This document shows, one piece after another, positions 1 to 6,022 of a stretch of 6,467 nt of DNA. Where the stretch lies: the NCBI GenBank assembly GCA_964577315.1, contig CAZNYT010000100.1:1-6467 (forward strand), given 5' to 3'. The notes beneath the pieces were generated by a model that saw nothing but the letters and a program-made list of their open reading frames with translations, was not told the DNA's origin and ran no database searches. Positions within the stretch are counted from its first letter, which is position 1. Every line of letters starts with the position of its first letter. This DNA is from Desulfonatronospira sp964577315. Its GTDB lineage: Bacteria > Desulfobacterota > Desulfovibrionia > Desulfovibrionales > Desulfonatronovibrionaceae. The position numbers and the translations under genes were made by a program.

Positions 1-42
1 CACATCATCAGCGTTTTTGCAGTTGAATACCGGGATTTCCAT
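1..42 (-). CDS. Unidentified protein, N-terminal 14 codons only (runs off the window)
   Basis: Reading the minus strand, an ATG at 42-40 opens a frame that stays open to the window edge and encodes MEIPVFNCKNADDV. The start is supported by a textbook ribosome binding site, AGGAGG, at 55-50 on the minus strand, 7 nt before the ATG. A candidate sigma-A promoter lies a further 20-60 nt upstream. Fourteen residues are too few to name a family. The gene is divergent from the ATP-grasp operon and separated from it by about 1 kb, so a shared function is not implied. Confidence 0.6.
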   Translation of the reverse strand, partial: MEIPVFNCKNADDV

Positions 43-76
43 AAATTAACCTCCTAAATCTGGGATCAATATTTTT

Positions 77-105
77 ATCTTACCGGGATACATTTTTTGG
101 GCCAA
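77..105 (-). promoter_or_regulatory. Candidate sigma-A promoter for the minus-strand gene at 1-42
   Basis: On the minus strand TTGGCC (105-100) is followed after exactly 17 nt by TAAGAT (82-77). Each hexamer matches the consensus at 4 of 6 positions. The predicted start of transcription, near 70, would leave a leader of about 28 nt containing the AGGAGG site. A 15-bp palindrome, TTTTTGG-G-CCAAAAA (94-108), covers the -35 box and could be an operator. The same stretch also weakly resembles a sigma-54 site (TGGCCC, 5 nt, ATGTA), which I consider less likely because the -12 element lacks GC. Confidence 0.35.
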
Positions 106-109
106 AAAT

Positions 110-1033
110 AATTTTTCCAGCATCACCAATAGGATATACCTGCGATGTTCTGGGACAAAGGCTCAAACCCCCAGATTATTTCACAAAATCGTTATTTAGC
201 TTTATTTTTTATTAACGAAAATGTTACAGCAGTATGAACTACGCAGGCAATCCAACTATTCCATATGGCCCCGTACAAAAGCCTTAAACAATAGCTCCAT
301 CCTGCCTGAATGCGTCTAATCTGTATTTCAGGCTAGTTGCGCATCAATTCTTTTGGGCCTTACATCCACGTTCTTCCTTTAGCTACAAAATTGCAAACAC
401 TTGCCCTCAAAATGCATTTTCAGACCTGTGAAGGCTTGGCTGGAGCAGTTTAAGCCATGTAAGTGTAAGATTCTAGCCTTTTCTAGGGTCAAAGCATCTA
501 TGTGTCAGCTAAAGGCATAGCCTTTCACAATTTTGTTAGTTTTGTTTGGATTTACTATGTGGGCTCGGGGTGGTCAGCCAGGGCTTCAGTGCTGTTTGAT
601 GTGTTGTTCAGGGTTTAGCAGGAGTATCGCGTGGACAAGAAGAGAATCTGATGTCATTTGGGGCTGGTGTGTTTGTCCTGGTAAGGTAGATTTAATCCCA
701 GCAAGAATATTTACAAAATTGTGCATAATCTTTCAAGAATTGGCACAAAATTGTTAAAAAATGCTTGGGTTCTTCCGGGCATGCAAGAAAGACCTGAAGC
801 GTATCTAACTGTTATTGTTGCATAAACATTACATGGCTCGGTACATGCTCAAGTCTACATATGGCTAAATCTATTATAAGGAGGAAAGAGTACAGCATTT
901 CGGGCAACACAGTGTTCTGCTTTCTTGGGTATACTGATTCCTGCGGTTTTCGCCTGCTGTGTGGCTCATCACCTTGTTCTGGATAATGCTGCCCCAAGGG
1001 GAGCACTGTAAAGTTAAAACTAGGAGCAACCAA
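110..1033. other. Gene-free AT-rich intergenic stretch
   Basis: No reading frame here combines a plausible start, a ribosome binding site and a recognisable protein on either strand, and I see no tRNA, T-box or CRISPR pattern. What it does hold: copies of the 9-mer ACAAAATTG (listed separately); small inverted repeats, including GCCTGAA/TTCAGGC (304-310 and 327-333), AAAGGC-ATA-GCCTTT (511-525) and a bulged GCT-CCCC/GGGG-AGC (988-1004); and a strong Shine-Dalgarno-like AAGGAGGAAA (878-887) with no ATG, GTG or TTG at normal spacing. I could not find a convincing promoter for the downstream operon. TATACT at 930-935 is a possible -10 box but lacks a credible -35. The stretch may be regulatory, or eroded former coding DNA. 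Confidence 0.5.
385..754. repeat. Recurring 9-mer ACAAAATTG, possible regulator site
   Basis: Exact copies of ACAAAATTG occur at 385-393, 713-721 and 745-753 on the plus strand and at 536-528 on the minus strand. The last three extend to the 10-mer ACAAAATTGT (713-722, 745-754, inverted 536-527). A one-mismatch copy lies at 183-191. The two rightmost copies are 32 bp apart start to start, close to three helical turns, so they would face the same side of the DNA. Elsewhere in the window I noticed only a one-mismatch copy, inside coding sequence near 3642. Whether a protein binds these is not known from the sequence. Confidence 0.35.
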
Positions 1034-1049
1034 AAGGGGCTAGGGGTAT

Positions 1050-2501
1050 ATGTTGACTTCTTTGGAGCAAAACTTTCGCAACTATGATCCGGGGCATTTC
1101 TTTGACGAGATGTTCGAGTCATTTCAAAGACCAAGGCCGGGATCCAGAGTCTTGCTGGACAAGCTGGACTCCCTTTCCTTCCAGGAGATCCAAGCTATGC
1201 AGGCTGCTGCAATACAATCCTTTTTTGACCAGGGAATAACCTTTGCGGTTTACGGCGAGGGACAGGGATCGGAAAGGATATTCCCCTTTGATATCGTGCC
1301 CAGGATCATAGAGGGCCAGGAATGGGTGGGCCTGGAGCAGGGTCTCAAGCAGAGAATACACGCTCTGAACCTCTTTTTGGACGATATCTACCACAACCAG
1401 AAAATTCTCCGGGATAAGATCATTCCCAGGGACGTGATAGAGACCTCTGCAGGCTATAATCCCAAGTGCCAGGGCCTGAACCCGCCCCAGGGGATATGGT
1501 GTCATATATCCGGGACCGACCTGGTCCGGGACGAAAACGGCAAGTTCATGGTCTTGGAAGACAACCTCAGAGCGCCTTCCGGGGTATCCTACGTCCTGGC
1601 CAATCGCCAGGTTATGAAGAACATTTTCCCCTCAGCCTTCAGTGAAGCCCGGGTTCGACCGGTGGAGAACTATCCTTCGCTCTTGTTGGACATGCTCTAT
1701 TCCGTAGCCCCGTCCAGGGACGTTACCCCCAACGTGGCCCTACTCACGCCGGGAATTTACAACGCAGCTTTTTTTGAGCATACCTATCTGGCCCAGCAAG
1801 CAGGGATGGCTCTAGTGGAGGGGGCGGACCTGGTGGTGTGGGACGGGTACGTGCATATGCGCACCACTCAGGGACTGGTCCGCGTGGATGTTATTTATCG
1901 CCGGATAGATGACGATTTCCTGGATCCGCTTTGTTTCCGAGAGGATTCCCTGCTAGGTGTTCCGGGAATAATGGAGGCCTACCGCAATTCCCGGGTGGCC
2001 ATAGCCAACGCCCCTGGAACCGGCGTAGCCGATGACAAGGTGGTCTACGCCTATGTACCGGAGATAATAAGGTACTACCTGGGCCAGGACCCTATTATTC
2101 CCAATGTTCCCACCTACCTCTGCAGGGAGCCCAAGCAAATGCATCACGTTATTTCCAACCTTGAGCATTTTGTGGTCAAGCCTGCCCATGAGTCCGGGGG
2201 ATATGGTATGCTGGTGGGACCGGACTCCACCCGGGAAGAAAGGGAAAATTTTGCAGCCAGGATACAAAACAATCCCCGCAATTATATAGCGCAGCCAGTG
2301 GTTTCCCTGTCCCGATCCCCGGTAATAGTCAACGATCGCTTTGAGGGCAGGCATGTGGATCTTAGACCCTATATACTTTACGGCCAGGATATCCAGGTAA
2401 TGCCCGGGGGACTGACCCGGGTAGCACTGAAAGAAAATTCCCTGGTGGTCAACTCTTCCCAGGGGGGTGGCAGCAAGGACACATGGGTACTATGCGAATA
2501 G
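1050..2501 (+). CDS. Circularly permuted ATP-grasp protein (CP-ATPgrasp, DUF404/DUF407 type)
   Basis: This 483-residue protein is full length for the family of stand-alone circularly permuted ATP-grasp proteins. Signature stretches visible in order are GTDLVRDENG followed by VLEDNLRAPSG (168-178), then VVKPAHESGGYGM (375-387, with Lys377 a likely nucleotide-binding lysine), RHVDLRP (434-440) and the near-invariant C-terminal NSSQGGGSKDTWVL (468-481). No signal peptide or membrane segment is visible, so it should be cytoplasmic. ATP-grasp enzymes join a carboxylate to an amine through an acyl phosphate. For this subfamily a peptide or amide ligase role is predicted from comparative genomics, and the substrate is unknown. 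The ATG at 1050 is preceded by AAGGGG (1034-1039) at about 10 nt and by a second AGGGG nearer the start. Its TAG stop lies inside the ribosome binding site of the alpha-E gene, which suggests translational coupling. Confidence 0.93.
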   Translation: MLTSLEQNFRNYDPGHFFDEMFESFQRPRPGSRVLLDKLDSLSFQEIQAMQAAAIQSFFDQGITFAVYGEGQGSERIFPFDIVPRIIEGQEWVGLEQGLKQRIHALNLFLDDIYHNQKILRDKIIPRDVIETSAGYNPKCQGLNPPQGIWCHISGTDLVRDENGKFMVLEDNLRAPSGVSYVLANRQVMKNIFPSAFSEARVRPVENYPSLLLDMLYSVAPSRDVTPNVALLTPGIYNAAFFEHTYLAQQAGMALVEGADLVVWDGYVHMRTTQGLVRVDVIYRRIDDDFLDPLCFREDSLLGVPGIMEAYRNSRVAIANAPGTGVADDKVVYAYVPEIIRYYLGQDPIIPNVPTYLCREPKQMHHVISNLEHFVVKPAHESGGYGMLVGPDSTREERENFAARIQNNPRNYIAQPVVSLSRSPVIVNDRFEGRHVDLRPYILYGQDIQVMPGGLTRVALKENSLVVNSSQGGGSKDTWVLCE

Positions 2502-2510
2502 GAGGTGATC
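2500..2510 (+). promoter_or_regulatory. Very strong ribosome binding site that fixes the alpha-E start
   Basis: AGGAGGTGATC is complementary over 11 bases to the 3' tail of bacterial 16S rRNA. The ATG at 2516 follows after 5 nt, which places the alpha-E start there and not at the upstream in-frame ATG at 2483. The stop codon TAG (2499-2501) of the ATP-grasp gene overlaps its first two bases. Confidence 0.85.
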
Positions 2511-2515
2511 AACTT

Positions 2516-3511
2516 ATGCTCAGCCGAGCCGCAGATGCAGTGTACTGGATGAGTAGATACCTGGAACGAGCCGGAAACATAGCCAGGTTCTTGGATGTCA
2601 ACTGGCATTTGACCTTGGATATCCAGGAGCAGTACCTGGATCAATGGAAGCCCCTGGTGGTTACCACAGGGGACTACCAGGATTTCCAGTCCAGGTATCA
2701 GGAAGAAAGCAAGGAAAGCTTCATTTATTTCTTGACCGCGGATCCGGTCAATCCCAATTCCATACTGTCCTGCACCAGGGCTGCCAGGAAAAATGCCATC
2801 TTTGTCCGGGATGTTCTGCCCGCGGACATGTGGGAGGCAATTAATATTTTGTATCACCAGGTCCACGATGCGTGTGACAAGCCGGAGATAATTCAGGAGA
2901 TCCCCAATAGCTTCTGCGCGGACGTGAAGTGGAAGAACCTGACCATAGGCGGGATTGCCTGGGAAACCATGTCCCACAATGAGCCCTGGCGTTTTTTTCG
3001 CCTGGGAGCCTTACTGGAAAGAGCGGATAAAACTTCCCGGATTTTGGACGTTAAATACTTTATGCTCCTGCCCAGCATCAACCATGTGGGATCCACACTG
3101 GATTATATCCAGTGGGGGGCATTGCTCAAGGCTGTTAGCGGCTTTCAGGCCTTTAGGCACGATTATGGCAGGATAGTCCCGGAAAAAGTAGCCGAGTTCC
3201 TGATACTGGACCGGGTGTTTCCCCGCTCCATCCTGTACTGCTTGTCCCAGGCCCAATCATGCCTGCACGAGCTTACCGGAAACAATCTGGGATTCTTCAC
3301 TACTTCCGCGGAGAGATACTTGGGGCAAATCTGCTCCAGCCTCTCCTACCAAACCATAGAGGAGATATTCCAGCAGGGCCTGCATGAATTCACCGAGGAT
3401 CTGCAAATGAGGATGAACAAGCTGGACACTGCGGTGTTTGACACCTTCTTCTCTTTATGGCCGGGTGTACAGCAAGCTCCTGTACAGGAGCAAATCAGTG
3501 TTAGCGCCTAA
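2516..3511 (+). CDS. Alpha-E domain protein (DUF403)
   Basis: The protein has 331 residues from the ATG at 2516, close to the usual family length of about 310-320. It opens with the family hallmark MLSRAADAVYWMSRYLERA (residues 1-19) and has the second hallmark WETMSHNEPWRFFRLG (149-164), followed by LLERADKTSRILDV (166-179). That segment repeats the N-terminal YLERAGNIARFLDV (15-28), so both halves carry an ERA-x4-R-x-LDV helix. The family is almost wholly alpha-helical, has no established enzymatic activity, and is nearly always encoded beside or fused to a circularly permuted ATP-grasp protein. It is therefore assumed to be a partner or accessory subunit of that enzyme. Here it is a separate gene, 14 nt downstream of the ATP-grasp gene. 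An in-frame ATG at 2483 would add 11 residues overlapping that gene; I rejected it because family members start at MLSR and the strong ribosome binding site points to 2516. Confidence 0.92.
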   Translation: MLSRAADAVYWMSRYLERAGNIARFLDVNWHLTLDIQEQYLDQWKPLVVTTGDYQDFQSRYQEESKESFIYFLTADPVNPNSILSCTRAARKNAIFVRDVLPADMWEAINILYHQVHDACDKPEIIQEIPNSFCADVKWKNLTIGGIAWETMSHNEPWRFFRLGALLERADKTSRILDVKYFMLLPSINHVGSTLDYIQWGALLKAVSGFQAFRHDYGRIVPEKVAEFLILDRVFPRSILYCLSQAQSCLHELTGNNLGFFTTSAERYLGQICSSLSYQTIEEIFQQGLHEFTEDLQMRMNKLDTAVFDTFFSLWPGVQQAPVQEQISVSA

Positions 3512-3520
3512 CTTATATTA

Positions 3521-3529
3521 AAAGGAGTG
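3521..3529 (+). promoter_or_regulatory. Ribosome binding site that fixes the proteasome-like gene start
   Basis: AAAGGAGTG ends 6 nt before the ATG at 3536, a normal spacing. The GTG at 3527, which would give an extra Met-His-Tyr at the N-terminus, lies within this site and so cannot be served by it. Start at 3536 is therefore favoured. Confidence 0.8.
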
Positions 3530-3535
3530 CATTAC

Positions 3536-4321
3536 ATGACATTCTGCCTAGGAATAGCAGTAGAAGAGGGACTAGTGGGGATTGCTGATACCAGGATCAC
3601 CTCGGGCAAGGAACTTACTAGTGCTCCCAAGATTACTTGTTACAATTTTGCCAACGGCAATGGGGCCTTCTTCATGATGAGTTCCGGGTTGCGTTCCATC
3701 CGGGACAAGGTGATCATCTATTTCGATGAAGAGCTTGGGCAAAGGGAGGAGCCGTTCGACCGGCTTTACAAGGCAGTTAATGCCATATCCAGGCATATAA
3801 GAACTGTGGCTGAGGAGGACGGGACCTACTTGAAACAGAACGGGCTGTCCTTCAACATGCACATGCTGGTAGGGGGACAGCTGAAAAACGATGCCGAGCA
3901 TCAGCTTTTCCTGGTTTATCCGGAAGGAAACTGGGTGATAATAACCCCGGGAACCCCGTATCACATAATAGGCGAAAGCGGGTACGGCAAGCCGGTGCTG
4001 GACAGGACCCTGAAGTATACAGACGATCTTTCTTTCGCGTTGAAGGTGGGCTGCCTGGCCTTCGATTCCACCCGAATAAGCGCTTCTGATGTGGACTTTC
4101 CTGTGGATGTTATCCTGTACTACCACAATGCCGGAAATATGGTCACTCACCGCTACGAAAAGGATGATCTCTCCGAGATCTCCACCTGGTGGCAGGAAAA
4201 GCTGAGGTCCTTGGTGCACGAACTCCCCTCGGAATGGGTGGACAACATAGCTGCCAAGCTAACCAAGGTAAACTCCAAAACCCGAGGGCCAATAGAGATC
4301 TCAGGTGGTTACCAGAGTTGA
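3536..4321 (+). CDS. Proteasome-like NTN hydrolase, Anbu type
   Basis: The 261-residue product begins MTFCLGIAVEEGLVGIADTR, the typical opening of bacterial proteasome-type proteases (Anbu, ancestral beta subunit). Removal of the initiator Met would expose Thr as residue 1, the N-terminal nucleophile. Counting from that Thr, Asp17 (in IADTR) and Lys31 (in SAPKI) match the expected Asp17 and Lys33-like partners of the catalytic centre. A further conserved-looking region is FNMHMLVGGQ, with YPEGNW and GESGYGK after it. There is no propeptide or signal sequence, so the enzyme should be cytoplasmic and self-assembling, as known for Anbu. Substrates of the family are not established. The gene lies 24 nt after the alpha-E gene, and its stop overlaps the start of the transglutaminase gene. 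An HslV or 20S beta subunit is less likely because no HslU ATPase or alpha subunit is present and the operon is the one usual for Anbu. Confidence 0.9.
   Translation: MTFCLGIAVEEGLVGIADTRITSGKELTSAPKITCYNFANGNGAFFMMSSGLRSIRDKVIIYFDEELGQREEPFDRLYKAVNAISRHIRTVAEEDGTYLKQNGLSFNMHMLVGGQLKNDAEHQLFLVYPEGNWVIITPGTPYHIIGESGYGKPVLDRTLKYTDDLSFALKVGCLAFDSTRISASDVDFPVDVILYYHNAGNMVTHRYEKDDLSEISTWWQEKLRSLVHELPSEWVDNIAAKLTKVNSKTRGPIEISGGYQS
4303..4308 (+). promoter_or_regulatory. Ribosome binding site for the transglutaminase-like gene
   Basis: AGGTGG lies 9 nt upstream of the TTG at 4318, inside the last codons of the proteasome-like gene. It supports the TTG as start in the absence of any nearby in-frame ATG or GTG. 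Confidence 0.55.
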
Positions 4322-5169
4322 TCTACTCCATCAATAACACCACTGTTTACCATTTTACCAGGGAAGTCTTTTTTGAGCCTCATTATTTAAGGCTTTACCC
4401 GCGCAATGATCCCGGGCAAAAGGTGCTCAAGCACAAGATCAGCATCGATCCCCGGCCTGCGGGCTATTCCACTGGACTGGACGTGTGGGGAAATTCCTTT
4501 GTATTGGCTTGGTTTGACGGGTGTCATTCTCGAATGCAGATAAGTAGTACCTCTACAGTCCAAACCCTGCGCTCCAATCCCTTTGATTTTGTCTTGCCCA
4601 GATCCAGCCAAAGGATCCCTCCTGAGCTTAGCCCCCAGGAGAAAACCGACCTAATGTCCTGTCTCAGTCCCCGATTTTCGAGGCTCAATAATTTCTTTTT
4701 CTGGTTTGACCCAGGCACTTGCAGCGAAGATAGAAACTATATCGTAAGTTTTCTATTTCAACTGACCAACTGGATCTTTGAGCATGTTAAGCTGGAGCAG
4801 CGCTGGGATACCGGGATAATACCCCCTTCCAAACTCATGGAAACCAGACAGGGATGCTGCAGGGATCTAGCTGCACTATTCGTGGAGGTTTGCAGGCAGA
4901 TGGGCATAGCCTCCAGATTCGTGAGCGGGTACCAGGAAGGGGATGAAGACACTTCCCAGGCCGAGTTGCACGCCTGGGCCGAGGTCTATCTTCCCGGAGC
5001 GGGCTGGCGGGGATATGACCCTTCCCACGGCTTGGCAGTGGCAGACCGCCACGTAGCCCTGGCAGCTGCCCCGGAGCTGGAGAACACCATGCCGGTGATA
5101 GGCACCTACCGTGGAAACGAAGCTCGCTCCAGCATAGAGCACAGCGTGCGCCTGAAGAGGCTTAAATAA
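4318..5169 (+). CDS. Transglutaminase-like cysteine protease/amidase
   Basis: From a TTG start the protein has 283 residues. Its first 80 or so match the bacterial transglutaminase N-terminal domain (VYHFTREVFFEPHYLRLYPR, later LDVWGN). The papain-like catalytic core follows, with Cys181 in QGCCRDLA, His218 in AELHAWAEVYLP and Asp234 in GYDPSHG. All three triad residues are present, so the enzyme is probably active. The family cleaves or transfers amide bonds. In this operon it is thought to act on the product of the ATP-grasp enzyme or alongside the Anbu protease. The start overlaps the preceding stop as TTGA, a coupling arrangement. A longer reading from the ATG at 4189 would add 43 residues read out of frame over the Anbu gene that match nothing expected, so I rejected it. 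No signal peptide is visible. No clear terminator follows. Confidence 0.88.
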   Translation: MIYSINNTTVYHFTREVFFEPHYLRLYPRNDPGQKVLKHKISIDPRPAGYSTGLDVWGNSFVLAWFDGCHSRMQISSTSTVQTLRSNPFDFVLPRSSQRIPPELSPQEKTDLMSCLSPRFSRLNNFFFWFDPGTCSEDRNYIVSFLFQLTNWIFEHVKLEQRWDTGIIPPSKLMETRQGCCRDLAALFVEVCRQMGIASRFVSGYQEGDEDTSQAELHAWAEVYLPGAGWRGYDPSHGLAVADRHVALAAAPELENTMPVIGTYRGNEARSSIEHSVRLKRLK

Positions 5170-5273
5170 TCAACTACCGCTCCTTTAAGGGCCTGGATCA
5201 GCCCTCCTGGGCCGTGGTGCAGCAGGAGTATTACCGGACAAGAGAAATTGGTGACTTTATGTTGCGAGTTTAA
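5166..5273 (+). pseudogene. Possible remnant of the 3' end of a lost gene
   Basis: Directly after the transglutaminase stop, a different frame is open for about 35 codons up to TAA at 5271-5273. It reads like real protein (INYRSFKGLDQPSWAVVQQE, then YYRTREIGDFMLRV), and its codons in the first two thirds mostly end in G or C like those of the neighbouring genes. It has no start codon or ribosome binding site of its own: the frame is closed by TAA at 5163-5165, and its only start-type codons are internal. I do not recognise the family. A deletion that left only the C-terminal tail of a former fifth gene would explain it; chance is also possible. Confidence 0.3.
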
Positions 5274-5315
5274 CAAGGTAGACCCATAAAGACTCCAATA
5301 GGCGAAAATATCTCC

Positions 5316-5344
5316 TTTACAAGCTGCAATCAATCCTATATAAT
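5316..5344 (+). promoter_or_regulatory. Sigma-A-type promoter of the 111-residue metal-knuckle protein gene
   Basis: TTTACA (5316-5321, 5 of 6 consensus) is followed after exactly 17 nt by a perfect TATAAT (5339-5344). Transcription should start near 5351, giving a leader of about 38 nt that contains the ribosome binding site. This makes the downstream gene a separate transcription unit from the ATP-grasp operon. Confidence 0.75.
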
Positions 5345-5388
5345 AACTATCATTACTATCTAGCAACGCCTAAACCAAGGGAGGTATC

Positions 5389-5724
5389 ATGAAAATAAAC
5401 ATTGACAACAACCTAGTGGAATTTGCCCCTGAAAACACTGATGAAGCCCAGGACCTGGAAAAATTGTGGAAGTTGATTGTGGAGTGTATGCATGAGAACA
5501 AAAGGCTTAATCCTGTAGGTGAATATCATCCTCAGAAAAACAACCAGGCCCGCTTTCATATAGAAGATATCCCCGCCCCCGAGCCTCAAAAAACTCAATG
5601 GTCAACCAGCAAGGCCTCTGAAGACAACACCTTCTACTGCTCTACGTGCAACAAGTACATTCATAGAGTTAAAGGCCAAGAAATACCTCTGTGCTGCGGC
5701 CGGGAGATGGAACCCATAGAATAA
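5389..5724 (+). CDS. Uncharacterised 111-residue protein with a C-terminal desulforedoxin-like metal knuckle
   Basis: The ATG at 5389 has a strong ribosome binding site, AAGGGAGGT (5377-5385), and a good promoter upstream. Residues 1-60 are acidic and lack Cys pairs (MKINIDNNLVEFAPENTDEA, then a probable helix DLEKLWKLIVECMHENKRL). Residues 60-80 form a Pro/Ser/Thr-rich linker. Residues 82-107 hold Cys84-x2-Cys87-x14-Cys102-Cys103-Gly, the ligand arrangement of desulforedoxin and of the N-terminal domain of desulfoferrodoxin. It could bind iron as a rubredoxin-like centre, or zinc as a structural ribbon; the sequence alone does not decide. I do not recognise the N-terminal part, and no function is assigned. 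Its neighbour on the opposite strand is a true desulforedoxin with nearly the same cysteine spacing, so a redox role is a reasonable but unproven guess. No signal peptide or membrane segment is present. Confidence 0.85.
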   Translation: MKINIDNNLVEFAPENTDEAQDLEKLWKLIVECMHENKRLNPVGEYHPQKNNQARFHIEDIPAPEPQKTQWSTSKASEDNTFYCSTCNKYIHRVKGQEIPLCCGREMEPIE

Positions 5725-5774
5725 AAATAATCCCTTGTTGAGGCTCCCATCCTGACAAGGATGAAGATAGGCTA

Positions 5775-5802
5775 AGGCCCGCTTGGGTATCCTAGCGGGC
5801 CT
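5775..5802 (+). terminator. Hairpin after the 111-residue protein gene, possible terminator
   Basis: AGGCCCGCT (5775-5783) pairs perfectly with AGCGGGCCT (5794-5802) across a 10-nt loop that can form two further G-C pairs. It lies 51 nt after the stop codon, the right place for a terminator, but no run of T follows on either strand. It may act as an mRNA 3'-end stabiliser or a factor-assisted stop instead of a classical intrinsic terminator. Confidence 0.45.
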
Positions 5803-5953
5803 GTGGCAGATAGTGCGCAAATGGACTCGTTATCGACACTGCCTGGAGTTCCCAGAGCTGGGATGAAACAAAAAACCACCCCTTGTGAAACAACCTTTAT
5901 AAGCCCCGGTAAACAATAAACAGACCGTATTTATACACAACTGAGATAGGCAG

Positions 5954-6000
5954 AAAAAAGCACGCCGGAGGGGATAAAAGCAGATCCCCCTCCGGCGTGC
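5954..6000 (-). terminator. Intrinsic terminator of the desulforedoxin gene
   Basis: GCACGCCGGAGGGG (5960-5973) is fully complementary to the opposite arm ending at 6000; one bulged base lies before two more pairs and an 8-nt loop. Read on the minus strand, the 14-bp GC-rich stem is followed at once by six T residues (5959-5954). It begins 22 nt after the desulforedoxin stop codon. No T run follows on the plus strand, so it is directional. Confidence 0.9.
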
Positions 6001-6022
6001 CTAAAAGATACTGGATTTCCAA

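Noticed and set aside
511..525. AAAGGC-ATA-GCCTTT hairpin as a terminator
   Set aside because: The stem is only 6 bp, there is no immediate T run, and no gene ends nearby.
740..755. Possible sigma-54 promoter, TTGGCAC followed by TTGTT
   Set aside because: The -24 part is perfect, but the -12 part reads GT instead of GC and the spacing is one base short. It also overlaps one of the ACAAAATTGT repeats, which explains part of the match.
533..757. 74-codon plus-strand frame starting at TTG
   Set aside because: It has no ribosome binding site, no recognisable motif and an unusual Cys/Trp-rich composition unlike the other genes. It contains the repeated ACAAAATTGT sites, which suggests non-coding DNA.
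2378..2977. 199-codon minus-strand frame
   Set aside because: It lies antisense across the ATP-grasp/alpha-E junction, whose plus-strand proteins are clearly conserved. It is a shadow of their codon pattern.
3572..4219. 215-codon minus-strand frame
   Set aside because: It is antisense to the proteasome-like gene and has no recognisable features of its own.
5733..5760. CCTTGT / ACAAGG inverted repeat just after the 111-residue protein gene
   Set aside because: A 6-bp stem with a 16-nt loop is weak and has no T run on the plus strand. The hairpin at 5775-5802 is a better candidate.
5821..5919. 32-codon plus-strand frame from an ATG
   Set aside because: No ribosome binding site precedes it, it follows the probable terminator hairpin, and the product matches nothing recognisable.
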